A stretch of 64,000 bases of DNA from Mycobacterium paraseoulense (GTDB lineage Bacteria; Actinomycetota; Actinomycetes; Mycobacteriales; Mycobacteriaceae), in NCBI RefSeq assembly GCF_010731655.1, contig NZ_AP022619.1:1612001-1676000 (forward strand). Direction: 5' to 3'. The position numbers and the translations under genes were made by a program. The notes beneath the pieces are model-generated. The model ran no database searches, was not told the DNA's origin, and saw nothing but the letters and a program-made list of their open reading frames with translations. Numbering within the stretch: position 1 is the stretch's first letter; each line of letters starts with the position of its first letter. Of the stretch, positions 24,054-34,760 are shown piece by piece.

Positions 24054-24911
24054 GTGAGAATAACGGGTCCCCGCACGCTGAAGGACCGCGTCGTGCTGGT
24101 GACCGGCGCCAGCCGCGGCATCGGGCGTGAGATCGCGATCCGGGCCGCCACCGATGGCGCCGCGCTGGCACTGCTCGCCAAGACGGCGTCTCCTAACCCC
24201 AAACTGCCCGGCACCATTGGTGACACAGCCGACGCAGTTCGCGAGGCGGGCGGTCGCGCCCTGCCAGTGGTCTGCGACGTACGCGACGGCGACGCCACCG
24301 CCTCTGCCGTGGCGGAAGTGGCCGATGTGTTCGGTGGCATCGACATCGTAATCAATAACGCGGGTGCGCTGGATCTGCGTGCGACCCCGACGCTGCCGCC
24401 CGGGAACTTTCGCCGGCTGCTGGAGGTCAACGTCGAGGGACCGTTCGCAGTCGTGCAGGCCGCGCTGCCTCACCTGCGTCAGTCCGACAACGCACACATC
24501 GTGAACATCTCTCCGCCGTTGAATTTGGATCCGCGCTGGGTCGGGGCCCACGTCGGCCACACCGTGGGCAAGTATGCCGAGAGCCTGTTGACGCTCGGGT
24601 GGGCTGCGGAGTTCGCGTCGATCCCGATCGCAGTGAACTCGCTGTGGCCAGCCGCCACCGTGGGGAGCACCGGGATGGTCGTCGCGATGGGCGACGCTAT
24701 CCGCGCGCACGCACGTGACCCGCGCATCGTGGCCGACGCGGCGCACGCGTTGATCACCCGGTCTACCGACTGCAGCGGCCACTTCTACACCGACGAGCAG
24801 GTGCTCGCCGAAGAGGGAGTGGACGACCTGTCCGCATATCTGTTGGCCGCCACGGAGGACGACCTCGTCCCGAACTTCTATCTGCCCTCGACCCCGCTTC
24901 CGACCACCTAG
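24054..24911 (+). CDS. HSDL2-like SDR with His in place of the catalytic Tyr
   Basis: This 285-residue SDR has TGASRGIG (about 21-28), NNAGALDL (about 101-108) and the HSDL2-type NISPPLNLDPRWVGAH. At the active-site position where the subgroup has Y-x3-K (usually YTMAKY) it reads HTVGKY, giving His169 (CAC at 24558-24560) and Lys173. The missing Tyr would normally act as general acid/base, so the enzyme may be inactive, may use His, or may play a non-catalytic role. The C-terminus (DCSGHFYTDEQVLAEEGV) is otherwise conserved. It heads an operon with two acyl-CoA dehydrogenase genes and another SDR. Confidence 0.88.
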   Translation: MRITGPRTLKDRVVLVTGASRGIGREIAIRAATDGAALALLAKTASPNPKLPGTIGDTADAVREAGGRALPVVCDVRDGDATASAVAEVADVFGGIDIVINNAGALDLRATPTLPPGNFRRLLEVNVEGPFAVVQAALPHLRQSDNAHIVNISPPLNLDPRWVGAHVGHTVGKYAESLLTLGWAAEFASIPIAVNSLWPAATVGSTGMVVAMGDAIRAHARDPRIVADAAHALITRSTDCSGHFYTDEQVLAEEGVDDLSAYLLAATEDDLVPNFYLPSTPLPTT

Positions 24912-24918
24912 GTGATCG

Positions 24919-26067
24919 ATGAGTCAATTCGACGCGCTGCGCGCCGACGAACCCGAGCTCGCTAAGCTGCGCGCATCGGTACGGGAGTTCCTCGAGGCTG
25001 ACCGGGCCGAACACGGCTGGGTGCCCGCCGTCGACTCCTGGCTCGGACAATGGGACGAAGGATTCAGTGCGCGCCTCGGCGCGGCCGGTCTTGTCGGGCT
25101 GATCATCCCCGAGAAGTACGGCGGACGGGGGTTGACCCACCTCCATCGCTATGTGGTGACCGAGGAGTTGCTGGCGGCCGGTGCTCCGATCGCCGCACAC
25201 TGGGTCGCCGACCGGCAGGTGGCCCCGGGCCTGTTGGCCTATGGCAGCGAAGAGCAGCGAGAGCGGCTGCTGCCACGCATTGGCGCCGGAACTTTCTACT
25301 CCTCCATCGGGATGAGCGAACACGGCGCAGGCTCCGACCTCGCTGCCGTGCAGACCAAGGCGACCAAGACCGACAGCGGCTGGCTGCTCACTGGGACCAA
25401 GGTATGGACAAGTGGGGCGCACCACGCCCATCAGGTTGTGGTGCTCGCCAGGACAAGCCTGCCGGACCCACAACAACGGCACGACGGCTTGAGTCAGTTC
25501 CTGGTTCCCTGCGACGCCGAGGGCGTGCGAATCGAGCCGGTCCTGTTGATGAACGGCGACCATCATTTCAACGAAGTCGGATTCGAGGAGGTCTTCGTAC
25601 CGGACAGCGACGTACTGGGCGAGGTCGGCCAAGGATGGCACCAAGTGACCGCGGAACTCTCCTTCGAACGCGGCGGACCGGAACGGATTTTGTCGACCGC
25701 ACCGCTGATCATGGCGGCGGTCCGAGTGCTGAACAGCTCTGGCGAAACAGATGACACGACCGCCGGCATCGTCGGCGACCTTGTGGGACGGCTGATCTCG
25801 TTGCGACAGCTGTCAGTTTGGGTGGCACGCACGCTCAATGAGAACAAGGACGCAGCCAACCAGGCAGCGCTGGTCAAGGATCTCGGCACCCGGTTCGAGC
25901 AGCAGTCGATCGACCTGGTCAACGACGTGCTCGACCGCATACCGATGACACCGCAACTGGTGGCGCTAATGGCCACAGCGACATTTCACAAACCGTTGTT
26001 CACTTTGCGCGGTGGCACCAATGAGGTGTTGCGCGGTGTCGTCGCCCGCGGAATGGGGTTGCGATGA
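24919..26067 (+). CDS. Acyl-CoA dehydrogenase, first subunit of a pair
   Basis: This 382-residue FadE-type protein has the N-terminal helical domain, the FAD-binding SSIGMSEHGAGSDLAAVQTK and LLTGTKVWTSGAHHA, and C-terminal TLRGGTNEVLRGVVARGMGL. The N-terminal LLAAGAPIAAHWVADRQ is shared almost exactly with the protein at 52868-54013, so the two are paralogs. The second acyl-CoA dehydrogenase gene overlaps its stop by 4 bp. In mycobacterial sterol catabolism such adjacent pairs form alpha2beta2 enzymes that oxidise bulky acyl-CoA side chains; the same arrangement is inferred here. Confidence 0.92.
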   Translation: MSQFDALRADEPELAKLRASVREFLEADRAEHGWVPAVDSWLGQWDEGFSARLGAAGLVGLIIPEKYGGRGLTHLHRYVVTEELLAAGAPIAAHWVADRQVAPGLLAYGSEEQRERLLPRIGAGTFYSSIGMSEHGAGSDLAAVQTKATKTDSGWLLTGTKVWTSGAHHAHQVVVLARTSLPDPQQRHDGLSQFLVPCDAEGVRIEPVLLMNGDHHFNEVGFEEVFVPDSDVLGEVGQGWHQVTAELSFERGGPERILSTAPLIMAAVRVLNSSGETDDTTAGIVGDLVGRLISLRQLSVWVARTLNENKDAANQAALVKDLGTRFEQQSIDLVNDVLDRIPMTPQLVALMATATFHKPLFTLRGGTNEVLRGVVARGMGLR

Positions 26068-27137
26068 TGGCGTTTTCGAGCGGTGCGTTCGCCGGCGACA
26101 CCGCCGATGACGAGCATGCCGAGCTGCGGCAGTTGGTCGACGACATCGGCCGGCGATCCTTCGATGCCCGGATTGGTCAGCGCAGGATTCCCGAACAATT
26201 CGACGCGCAATTGTGGCGCAACCTCGAGGAGACCGGGCTGGCGCGGTTGACGAGCACCGCGGATTTGGGCGCGGGGCCTGGCGAGCTTGCCATTGCGCTC
26301 TGGGGTATCGCCCGGCACGCGGGCGCTGTCCCGTTGGCCGAAACCGACGCTCTGGCAGGCTGGCTCGGCAACCTGGCAGGCATCGAACTGCCGGAAGGAC
26401 CACTCACAGTCGCGATCGCTGACGCGACCGCGACTCGGGGGCGCATCCGCGGAACGGCGACTGGCGTTCCATGGACGCGCGCGTGCTCGGCAGTGCTGCT
26501 TCTCGCACGAGGCCACGAGGAGGCGCGCGTGGGTGTCGTCGACATCAATCCCGCCGAGCTGGCGGAAAGCCACAATCTGGCCGGGGAGCCACGCGATCGA
26601 CTGACCTTCGACGTGGCCGCCGACGAGCTGGCCGTCGTCGAACCGGCCGTCGCCGACGAGTTGGCGGTGCGCGGCGCATGGTGTCGCTGCGTACAGGTCA
26701 TCGGGGCACTGGATGCCGCCGCAGCGATGTCGGTGGCCCACACGCGGGAACGAACCCAGTTCGGCCGGTCGCTGAGCAAGTTCCAGTCCGTTCAGCATGC
26801 CCTTGCCGCGATAGCCGGCGACGTCGAACGTGCCCGAGCCGCCACCATGCTGGCCGTCGCGGCTGCCACCGATTATGGGTTCAATTGTGGCGAAACCGAA
26901 TACGCGGTTGCCGTCGCGCGGGTGGCTGCCGGACGAGCCGTCAGACCGGTCACGACCATCGCCCACCAACTTCATGGCGCGATCGGCGTGACCGCTGAAC
27001 ATCCGTTGTCGTCGGTGACACTGCGCGCGCAGAGTTGGAGCAATGACTACGGCACGACCCCCGGCTATGCGCGCCGGCTCGGCCGGATGGCCCTAAATGC
27101 CGCCGATCCGTGGGACCTGGTGATCGGCAATTTGTGA
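26064..27137 (+). CDS. Acyl-CoA dehydrogenase, second subunit of a pair
   Basis: This 357-residue protein has a divergent N-terminal domain. The conserved C-terminal pieces are HTRERTQFGRSLSKFQSVQH, ERARAATMLAVAAA and HQLHGAIGVTAEHPLS. The middle beta domain is reduced (TATRGRIRGTATGVPWTRAC). These features match the smaller, often non-catalytic partner in heteromeric FadE complexes. ATG at 26064 overlaps the upstream stop. Its counterpart in the second pair is at 54010-55050. Partner identity is inferred from coupling and paralogy. Confidence 0.9.
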   Translation: MMAFSSGAFAGDTADDEHAELRQLVDDIGRRSFDARIGQRRIPEQFDAQLWRNLEETGLARLTSTADLGAGPGELAIALWGIARHAGAVPLAETDALAGWLGNLAGIELPEGPLTVAIADATATRGRIRGTATGVPWTRACSAVLLLARGHEEARVGVVDINPAELAESHNLAGEPRDRLTFDVAADELAVVEPAVADELAVRGAWCRCVQVIGALDAAAAMSVAHTRERTQFGRSLSKFQSVQHALAAIAGDVERARAATMLAVAAATDYGFNCGETEYAVAVARVAAGRAVRPVTTIAHQLHGAIGVTAEHPLSSVTLRAQSWSNDYGTTPGYARRLGRMALNAADPWDLVIGNL

Positions 27138-27169
27138 CCGCGGTCCAGTCAACATCAAAAGGAGAGCTA

Positions 27170-27949
27170 GTGACAGTCGAGAAATTCAACGGTGCGTCCG
27201 CGATCGTCAGCGGAGGCGCGGGCGGCCTCGGTGAGGCCACGGTGCGGCGATTGCACGCCGAAGGCCTCGGTGTGGTCATTGCCGACCTGGCCGCCGACAA
27301 GGGCAAGGCGCTCGCAGACGAGTTGGGCAGCCGCGCGAGCTTCGTTACTACCGATGTGACGAGCGAAGACTCGATCGGGGAAGCGATCGAACGGGCCCAC
27401 CAACTGGGCCAGCTGCGGTATGCCGTCGTGGCCCACGGAGGATTCGGCGTCGCCCAACGCATCGTGCAACGCGACAACAGCCCGGCTGATTTCGCCGCCT
27501 TCACCAAGACCATCGACCTCTATCTCAACGGCACCTACAACGTCGCTCGGCTGGTCGCCGCCGCCATCGCAGCCGCGCCGACTCTGCCCGACGGCGAGCG
27601 GGGCGCATTGGTACTCACGGCATCCATCGCCGGTTACGAAGGCCAGATCGGTCAAAGCGCTTACGCCGCGGCCAAAGCCGGTGTGATCGGATTGACGATC
27701 GCCGCCGCACGCGACCTCAGCTCCCTCGGCATCCGAGTCAACACGATCGCCCCCGGGACGATGAAGACGCCGATCATGGAGTCGGTCGGAGAAGAAGCGA
27801 TCGCGAAGTTCGCCGCCAATATTCCATTCCCTAAGCGCCTCGGCGCGCCGGACGAGTTCGCAGACGCTGCGACCTTCTTGCTGACCAACGGATACGTCAA
27901 TGGTGAAGTAATGCGCCTCGACGGCGCACAACGCTTCACCCCGCGGTGA
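27170..27949 (+). CDS. SDR-family oxidoreductase (3-hydroxyacyl-CoA dehydrogenase-like)
   Basis: This 259-residue SDR has the cofactor motif SGGAGGLGEATVRRL (about residues 12-26), acidic ADLAADKG after beta-2 suggesting NAD, Ser in TASIAGYEGQ, and Y-x3-K in YAAAKAGV. AHGG replaces the usual NNAG. The GTG start is chosen because AAAGGAGAG lies just upstream; a longer ATG frame from 27110 would overlap the acyl-CoA dehydrogenase. Sequence style (GQIGQSAYAAAKAG, NTIAPGTMKTPI) resembles type-II 3-hydroxyacyl-CoA dehydrogenases, which would fit the beta-oxidation operon it closes. Confidence 0.9.
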   Translation: MTVEKFNGASAIVSGGAGGLGEATVRRLHAEGLGVVIADLAADKGKALADELGSRASFVTTDVTSEDSIGEAIERAHQLGQLRYAVVAHGGFGVAQRIVQRDNSPADFAAFTKTIDLYLNGTYNVARLVAAAIAAAPTLPDGERGALVLTASIAGYEGQIGQSAYAAAKAGVIGLTIAAARDLSSLGIRVNTIAPGTMKTPIMESVGEEAIAKFAANIPFPKRLGAPDEFADAATFLLTNGYVNGEVMRLDGAQRFTPR

Positions 27950-27996
27950 GCTAAGGCGCGTGTCGCGAAGCCGCCGTCCATAACCTGCGCCGACTA

Positions 27997-28012
27997 AATT
28001 AGCGAAATAGTT
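27997..28012 (-). promoter_or_regulatory. Recurring motif copy S2 (AACTATTTCGCTAATT)
   Basis: The minus-strand 16-mer AACTATTTCGCTAATT lies between the operon ending at 27949 and the mycofactocin-type SDR gene that starts at 28107. It differs from the copy at 18368 at two positions. Flanking bases extend an ACTA...TAGT dyad. A GntR operator is the favoured but untested reading. Confidence 0.5.
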
Positions 28013-28106
28013 GGATGATTTGAGATCGTGGGCGTAAAATCCTCCTCAGAGCGCAGTCATCTCGCCGCGCTTCTGACTATGGAAGCCACAATGATGGGAG
28101 CACTTG

Positions 28107-28934
28107 ATGGCTTTGCTGGACGGCCGGGTTGTATTTATCACCGGAGCCGCGCGCGGTCAGGGACGGTCACACGCCGTCATGTGCGCGGAGGAAGGCGCGA
28201 ACATCGTAGGTGTGGACATCTGCCACGACATTGACGCGGTCCCATACAAGCTGGGCAGTCTCGAGGATCTCGAAGAAACCGCCCGCCTTGTTGAGAAGAC
28301 TGGGCAGCAGATGGTTTTCCAGCAGGCCGATGTGCGGGAGAAGGCGGCGCTGCAGGCGGCCTTTGACAAGGGTGTGAAAGAGTTCGGCCACATCGACACC
28401 GCCATCGCCAATGCTGGGGTCATCCTCACGAATCTCGACGAGGTGGACGCGTCCGAAACGCTGCGGTTGGGTATCGACATCATGCAGATCGGCGTCTGGA
28501 ACACCTTCCAAGTCGCCATCCCCCACATGAAGGAGCGTGGCACAGGGGGCAACCTGGTGGCGACCAGCTCCATGGCGGCGCTGTTGGACCTGACCGATGG
28601 CCGCGGCGGATCCGATGCGTACAACATGGCCAAGCTGGCGATCACGGGCTTGGTGCGTTCATACGCGAACCTGCTTGCCCCAGACCGTATCCGGGTCAAC
28701 GCTGTGGCACCTACGAACTGCGCCACACCGATGGTGACCGAGAACCCGGCGCTGTTCAAAGTCATCGAAAAGACTCCAAATCTAGCCAACGTGATGCAGA
28801 CCGCGTTGCCCGACTTCCCCATGATCGAACCGAAGGACGTCAGCAACGCGATACTGTTCCTGATCTCGGATTTGGGACGTTCCTTCACCGGAAGCGTGCT
28901 GAAGGTCGATGCCGGCATGGATGTGCGCCGCTGA
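28107..28934 (+). CDS. Mycofactocin-type SDR oxidoreductase
   Basis: This 275-residue protein has the hallmark N-terminus of mycofactocin-coupled SDRs: FITGAARGQGRSHAV, then VGVDICHDI with an insertion before EDLEETARLVEKTGQQ. Catalytic residues are Ser in ATSSMAAL and Y-x3-K in YNMAK. These enzymes hold NAD tightly and pass electrons to mycofactocin; typical substrates are alcohols and terpenoid or steroid-like carbinols. ATG at 28107 is preceded by GGGAG. A C-terminal fragment of a close paralog lies at 38775-39004. Mycofactocin biosynthesis genes are not in the window. Confidence 0.9.
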   Translation: MALLDGRVVFITGAARGQGRSHAVMCAEEGANIVGVDICHDIDAVPYKLGSLEDLEETARLVEKTGQQMVFQQADVREKAALQAAFDKGVKEFGHIDTAIANAGVILTNLDEVDASETLRLGIDIMQIGVWNTFQVAIPHMKERGTGGNLVATSSMAALLDLTDGRGGSDAYNMAKLAITGLVRSYANLLAPDRIRVNAVAPTNCATPMVTENPALFKVIEKTPNLANVMQTALPDFPMIEPKDVSNAILFLISDLGRSFTGSVLKVDAGMDVRR

Positions 28935-28967
28935 AGGCAACAGAAGACCCGGTCGATCATCGGTGGC

Positions 28968-29418
<451 letters not shown>

Positions 29419-29469
29419 TGTCGGTTCCGGTCGAAAAGTGAGCAGGTGATTCCGGTCGAAAAGTGAGCA
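29419..29469. repeat. Left end of the IS with two copies of a 20-bp repeat
   Basis: TTCCGGTCGAAAAGTGAGCA occurs exactly twice, at 29425-29444 and 29450-29469, starting 6 bp inside the left tip. IS21-family transposases bind such repeated end sequences. Confidence 0.85.
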
Positions 29470-29484
29470 CCCTTCGATTGGAGA

Positions 29485-31523
<2,039 letters not shown>

Positions 31524-31530
31524 ACACACC

Positions 31531-31582
31531 TGCTCAGTTTTCGACCGGAAGAAACTGCTCAGGATTCGACAAGAGCCGACAA
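31531..31582. repeat. Right end of the IS with inverted copies of the terminal repeat
   Basis: 31531-31550 is the reverse complement of the left 20-bp repeat with one mismatch, and 31554-31581 is the degenerate outer copy that ends CCGACA. Together they mirror the left end. Confidence 0.8.
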
Positions 31583-31955
31583 CGCTGGGGCCAGCCATCG
31601 CGGGGGTGGGCTCCCAGATCTCCTGAAACTCAGGTACTGCCCAAGCTTTCGCATCGACCGACCTGGTGCTGCCCCGCCACCATGGCTTGTTCCCGACCAT
31701 CGATTCCGAGCTGCTGCCGATCCTCAGGGCCTCGGTGTGCGGACGATCGTTCTGACCGGTGTCTCGTTGAACCTCGCGCTGCCGATCTCGGCCGGCCACA
31801 TTACGCAGGCCGGCTTCGAACTCATTGTCCCGCGCGACGCCGTCGCGGGTACCCCTGTCGACTATGGAAATCAGGGTGCTGGACAACACCATTGCCGTTC
31901 TTGGCCGGTTAACCACCGTCGATGACCTCATCGCAGAATGGTTAGACGACAACAG
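31582..31955 (+). pseudogene. Isochorismatase-family hydrolase remnant, 3' part after the IS
   Basis: In changing frames this region matches the C-terminal two thirds of the paralog at 39008-39640: TLGPAIAG, SPETQVLPKL, STDLVLPRHHGLFPTIDSEL, VRTIVLTGVSLNLALPI, ELIVPRDAVAGTPVDYG and GRLTTVDDLIAEWLDDN. At least three frameshifts lie outside the IS, so the gene is dead independently of the insertion. The right copy of the target duplication (ACGCT) occupies 31582-31586. Confidence 0.85.
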
Positions 31956-32528
31956 ATGGGGGGTAAATCCACTGAATCTGTGTGTGCCGCTCGTAGCAAA
32001 TCGACGTCGCTGGCGACCGTGCTTTGCCCGTGGCGCCCGCCCCAGCGGCAGCGGCCTGCCGTCCGACAGCTCCGCGGAAGGGGCTGCCAGCACGTGTTGT
32101 CGTCACCGCAACTGGTTGGCTGAAGCACCGCGGAAGTTGATCAGCGCCCCCTCGGGGCGCAACAATCGATCGAGAGCCATTTTCACCTGTTCCTACGCCG
32201 CGACGAACGCGACCTATAGGGTCGGCATTGCCGTAACGACGTACGAACGGTCCGCGACGCGCAGCTCCACGACGACCGGGGAATTTGGCCGCGCGAACCA
32301 CAGAACGACGCGGGCGATCCCGGCCAGGACTTGCGTGGACCAGTCGCGGTGAACTTCCGACGCGAGACCCCGCATCATCCCAACCTCCCCTGACTTGGCC
32401 CGTACCCAGGCTGGCAGTCGGCCCTTAAAATTGACCCAGATCTTATGATATATACATATAACTGTTTACTGCCAGTTGGGGTGAGAAATCGTAGCGATGT
32501 AGCGGATCGACTAGACGATGGAGTGGAC
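31956..32528. other. Region between the isochorismatase remnant and the fbpD-like gene
   Basis: Only a short minus-strand frame at 32214-32378 stands out in these 573 bp. Just before the fbpD-like gene there is an AT-rich imperfect dyad (TATGATATATACATA at 32448-32462) followed by ATAACTGTTTA, an 11-mer also present at 18368. These could hold the promoter of the fbpD-like gene. Confidence 0.5.
32214..32378 (-). CDS. Possible small protein or gene remnant, 54 residues
   Basis: The frame from ATGATG at 32378 reads a protein-like sequence (ASEVHRDWSTQVLAGIARVV, then ARPNSPVVVELRVADRSYVV) and stops at 32214. A further protein-like stretch (MALDRLLRPEGALINFRGAS) follows in another frame at about 32120-32190, so this may be a decayed longer gene. 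I do not recognise the family, and there is no clear ribosome binding site. Confidence 0.3.
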   Translation of the reverse strand: MMRGLASEVHRDWSTQVLAGIARVVLWFARPNSPVVVELRVADRSYVVTAMPTL

Positions 32529-33443
32529 ATGGGACCCAGGCGGGGTTTGTTAGCGGTTCTGCGGGCGTTCTGCGTCGCCGCGCTATTGGCTGGTCTGGGC
32601 GGTGTGACCGTGCCGAGCGGGCTCACCGGACAAGCCAGGGCAGCCGGATATGAAAACCTGATGGTTCCGTCGGCAGCAATGGGCCGCGATATTCCGGTGG
32701 CCTTCCTGGGGGGCGGGCCGCACGCGGTTTATCTGTTGGACGCTTTTGATGCCGCCCCGGATGTCAGCAATTGGGTCACCGCGGGCAATGCGATGAACAC
32801 GCTGGCCGGCAAGGGCATCTCGGTAGTCGCCCCGGCCGGGGGCGCATATAGCATGTACACCAATTGGGAGCAGGACGGCAGCAAGCAGTGGGATACTTTC
32901 CTGTCCAGCGAGCTGCCTGACTGGCTGGCCGCCAACGAGGGCCTGGCTCCCGGTGGCCACGCAGTCGTCGGAGCCGCTCAGGGTGGCTACGCTGCGATGG
33001 CGCTGGCCGCCTTCCATCCCGACCGCTTCCGTTACGCCGGTTCCATGTCGGGCTTTCTGTACCCGTCGGAAACCGCGTTCGCTGGCGCGATCCTCGCAGG
33101 CTTGCAGCAGTTCGGCGGCATCAACGGCAATAGCATGTGGGGTCCCCCGCAGCTGGGTCGGTGGAAGTGGCATGACCCTCAGGTCCATGCCGCACTGCTA
33201 GCCCAGAACGACACGCGCGTGTGGGTCTTCAGCCCGACGACGCCCACGGCCAGCGACCCGGCATCCATGCTGGGAGCTGGCGACCAGGCTCAGGGTGTCA
33301 ACCGAACGTTCTACCAGCAGTACCGCAACGTCAGCGGACGCAACGGCCACTTTGACTTCCCAACCGACGGCGACCATGGCTGGGGCTCATGGGGCCCGCA
33401 GCTGGGTGCCATGTCGGGCGATATCGCCGGAACCATTCGCTGA
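32529..33443 (+). CDS. fbpD: MPT51/FbpD-type secreted protein (antigen 85 family, no catalytic Ser)
   Basis: This 304-residue protein has a Sec signal peptide (MGPRRGLLAVLRAFCVAALL, cleavage probably after ARA at about residue 40). The mature alpha/beta-hydrolase is strikingly like M. tuberculosis MPT51: MGRDIPVAFLGGGPHAVYLL, DVSNWVTAGNAMNTLAGKG, YSMYTNWEQDGSKQWDTFL and the ending MSGDIAGTIR. The nucleophile elbow reads GAAQGG where the mycolyltransferases FbpA-C have GLSM, so it should lack mycolyltransferase activity and instead bind cell-wall or host ligands, as proposed for MPT51. Length agrees with the family. It stands alone here rather than next to fbpA. Confidence 0.9.
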   Translation: MGPRRGLLAVLRAFCVAALLAGLGGVTVPSGLTGQARAAGYENLMVPSAAMGRDIPVAFLGGGPHAVYLLDAFDAAPDVSNWVTAGNAMNTLAGKGISVVAPAGGAYSMYTNWEQDGSKQWDTFLSSELPDWLAANEGLAPGGHAVVGAAQGGYAAMALAAFHPDRFRYAGSMSGFLYPSETAFAGAILAGLQQFGGINGNSMWGPPQLGRWKWHDPQVHAALLAQNDTRVWVFSPTTPTASDPASMLGAGDQAQGVNRTFYQQYRNVSGRNGHFDFPTDGDHGWGSWGPQLGAMSGDIAGTIR

Positions 33444-34013
33444 TTGGGCGAGTGCGGGTGCACCCCCGTCCATCATGCCGCAGGCATATTCTCAGCAGCG
33501 CTCGCTACTTATGGCTGATGCGATGGCAACCGCCCGGAAGCAGTCATCAGACCCGGCGTGGGCTAGGGCGTCACTGTGGGATCGGCGACATCGACGCGGG
33601 CCGACGCCACCGGCGAGGCTTCTGACCAAAGCGGAGTTTAAGCTTACATCAATGTATTTCAGCTGGTTACCCGTAGTAGGTCACTAAACTGGCCCTCTTG
33701 GACTAACCCATCCGCCGCTTTGGCCGCATATTGGCCGCATGGCTTGCGGGCAATTCGACCATGGACCCCCAGACGACGACCAGACCAGTCCATGGTCTGC
33801 TGCTGCGCCGATCGCCGACAGCTCGGCTACCGCGTGTTCGTGCGACGCCAGCAATAGCCGAGCTGTCCAATCGTTCGCCCTGCGCGACTGCGGACGCCAC
33901 TGCGCACATCTTTTACGGCAGACCGCCCGTCGCCCGTAGTGGGTTGAGACGCCCGGGTCATCGGACCGTTGAAGTATTTGGGCCAAGGCGTTTTCGCTGT
34001 CGTGCCAGTGCAC
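33444..34013. other. Intergenic stretch without a recognisable gene
   Basis: These 570 bp between the fbpD-like gene and a convergent TetR gene hold only low-confidence frames without family motifs. No repeat or strong hairpin was noticed. It may be decayed sequence. Confidence 0.5.
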
Positions 34014-34619
34014 CTACTGGTGGGCCAGTCGCAGGATCATGTCGGCCAGCGCGCTGATCGCCTCGTCCCTTTCGACGGCGACGGCCTGGATCTGCTCGGC
34101 GTGCCAGGCACGGTCCATCATCCCGAGCACTGCGATACCGACGACCTCGGGCGAGTGGTCACCCGGCCCGACGATCGCCTGCCCTAGCTTGAAGGCAGAT
34201 CGTGTGACCGTGCGGTTGCGCGAGCGCCGGAACGCCTCCCGGTCGGGCGACGAATGCCACGCGCCAAACACAAATGCTCCATGGCGGTCCATGAACGCGA
34301 AGTACTCGCCGACCCAACCGCGCAGATCTTCTGCAGTGAATGGCCGCGGCAACCTGTCCAACCGAGTCAACACCGCCATCACGTCGCGGTAGGCGCTCTC
34401 GCCCAGGACGGCGAAGATCTCTTCTTTGTCCTTGAAGTACGTGTAGAAGCCAGCGCGCGAAATTCCGCATGCCTCGGTGATCGCGTTGATGGGCGTGCCG
34501 GCGAAGCCGCGCTGTAGGAACAACTGTCGGCTCGCCTCAAGGATCAGCGCCCGCGTCCGCTCCCCACGGCCGGCCTCCTCCGCCGCACCGGCGCGGCCGT
34601 TCCCCTGCGTCACCGTCAT
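34014..34619 (-). CDS. TetR/AcrR-family regulator divergent from the amidohydrolase operon
   Basis: This is a TetR protein of about 201 residues from ATG at 34619 (MTVTQGNGRAG). A start at 34649 is less likely because the operator-like dyad 34635-34648 would then lie inside the gene. The DNA-binding domain includes TPINAITEACGISRAGFYTYF and KDKEEIFAVLG. The C-terminal half (GEYFAFMDRHGAFVFGAWHS, then LGMMDRAWHAEQIQ) resembles that of the TetR at 1808-2422. Two dyads with half-site TGTCAAGT lie in the divergent promoter region, so autoregulation and control of the 34.8-40.6 kb operon are likely. Confidence 0.92.
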   Translation of the reverse strand: MTVTQGNGRAGAAEEAGRGERTRALILEASRQLFLQRGFAGTPINAITEACGISRAGFYTYFKDKEEIFAVLGESAYRDVMAVLTRLDRLPRPFTAEDLRGWVGEYFAFMDRHGAFVFGAWHSSPDREAFRRSRNRTVTRSAFKLGQAIVGPGDHSPEVVGIAVLGMMDRAWHAEQIQAVAVERDEAISALADMILRLAHQ

Positions 34620-34634
34620 GCCCACCAGCATATA

Positions 34635-34652
34635 TGACATAAGTGTCAAGTA
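34635..34652. promoter_or_regulatory. Operator-like dyad, site B (TGACA-TAAG-TGTCAAGT)
   Basis: TGACA (34635-34639) and TGTCA (34644-34648) form an inverted pair four bases apart, and the right half continues as TGTCAAGTA. It lies just upstream of the TetR start and shares spacing and half-site with sites at 1791-1815 and 34698-34717. Confidence 0.6.
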
Positions 34653-34697
34653 CCAATCATCGAGTTGAAACCATCAATAGTGAAATCCACGCTAGTG

Positions 34698-34717
34698 ACT
34701 TGACACAATCGTCAAGT
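34698..34717. promoter_or_regulatory. Operator-like dyad, site C (ACTTGACA-CAAT-CGTCAAGT)
   Basis: Half-sites ACTTGACA (34698-34705) and CGTCAAGT (34710-34717) differ from perfect symmetry at one base and are spaced by four, as in sites A and B. It lies 44 bp upstream of the amidohydrolase start, in position to control the plus-strand operon. Confidence 0.65.
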
Positions 34718-34760
34718 TGATCAAAGCTCGACACTGAAAGCCGATCCGAAAGAGACAGCG

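Noticed and set aside
29425..29469. Short direct repeats considered as a CRISPR-like array
   Set aside because: Only two copies occur and they match the right end of the IS in inverted form, so they are transposase-binding repeats.
33684..34013. Minus-strand 109-codon frame between the fbpD-like gene and the TetR gene
   Set aside because: No family motif, poor start context and Trp/Cys/Arg-rich composition; treated as non-coding.
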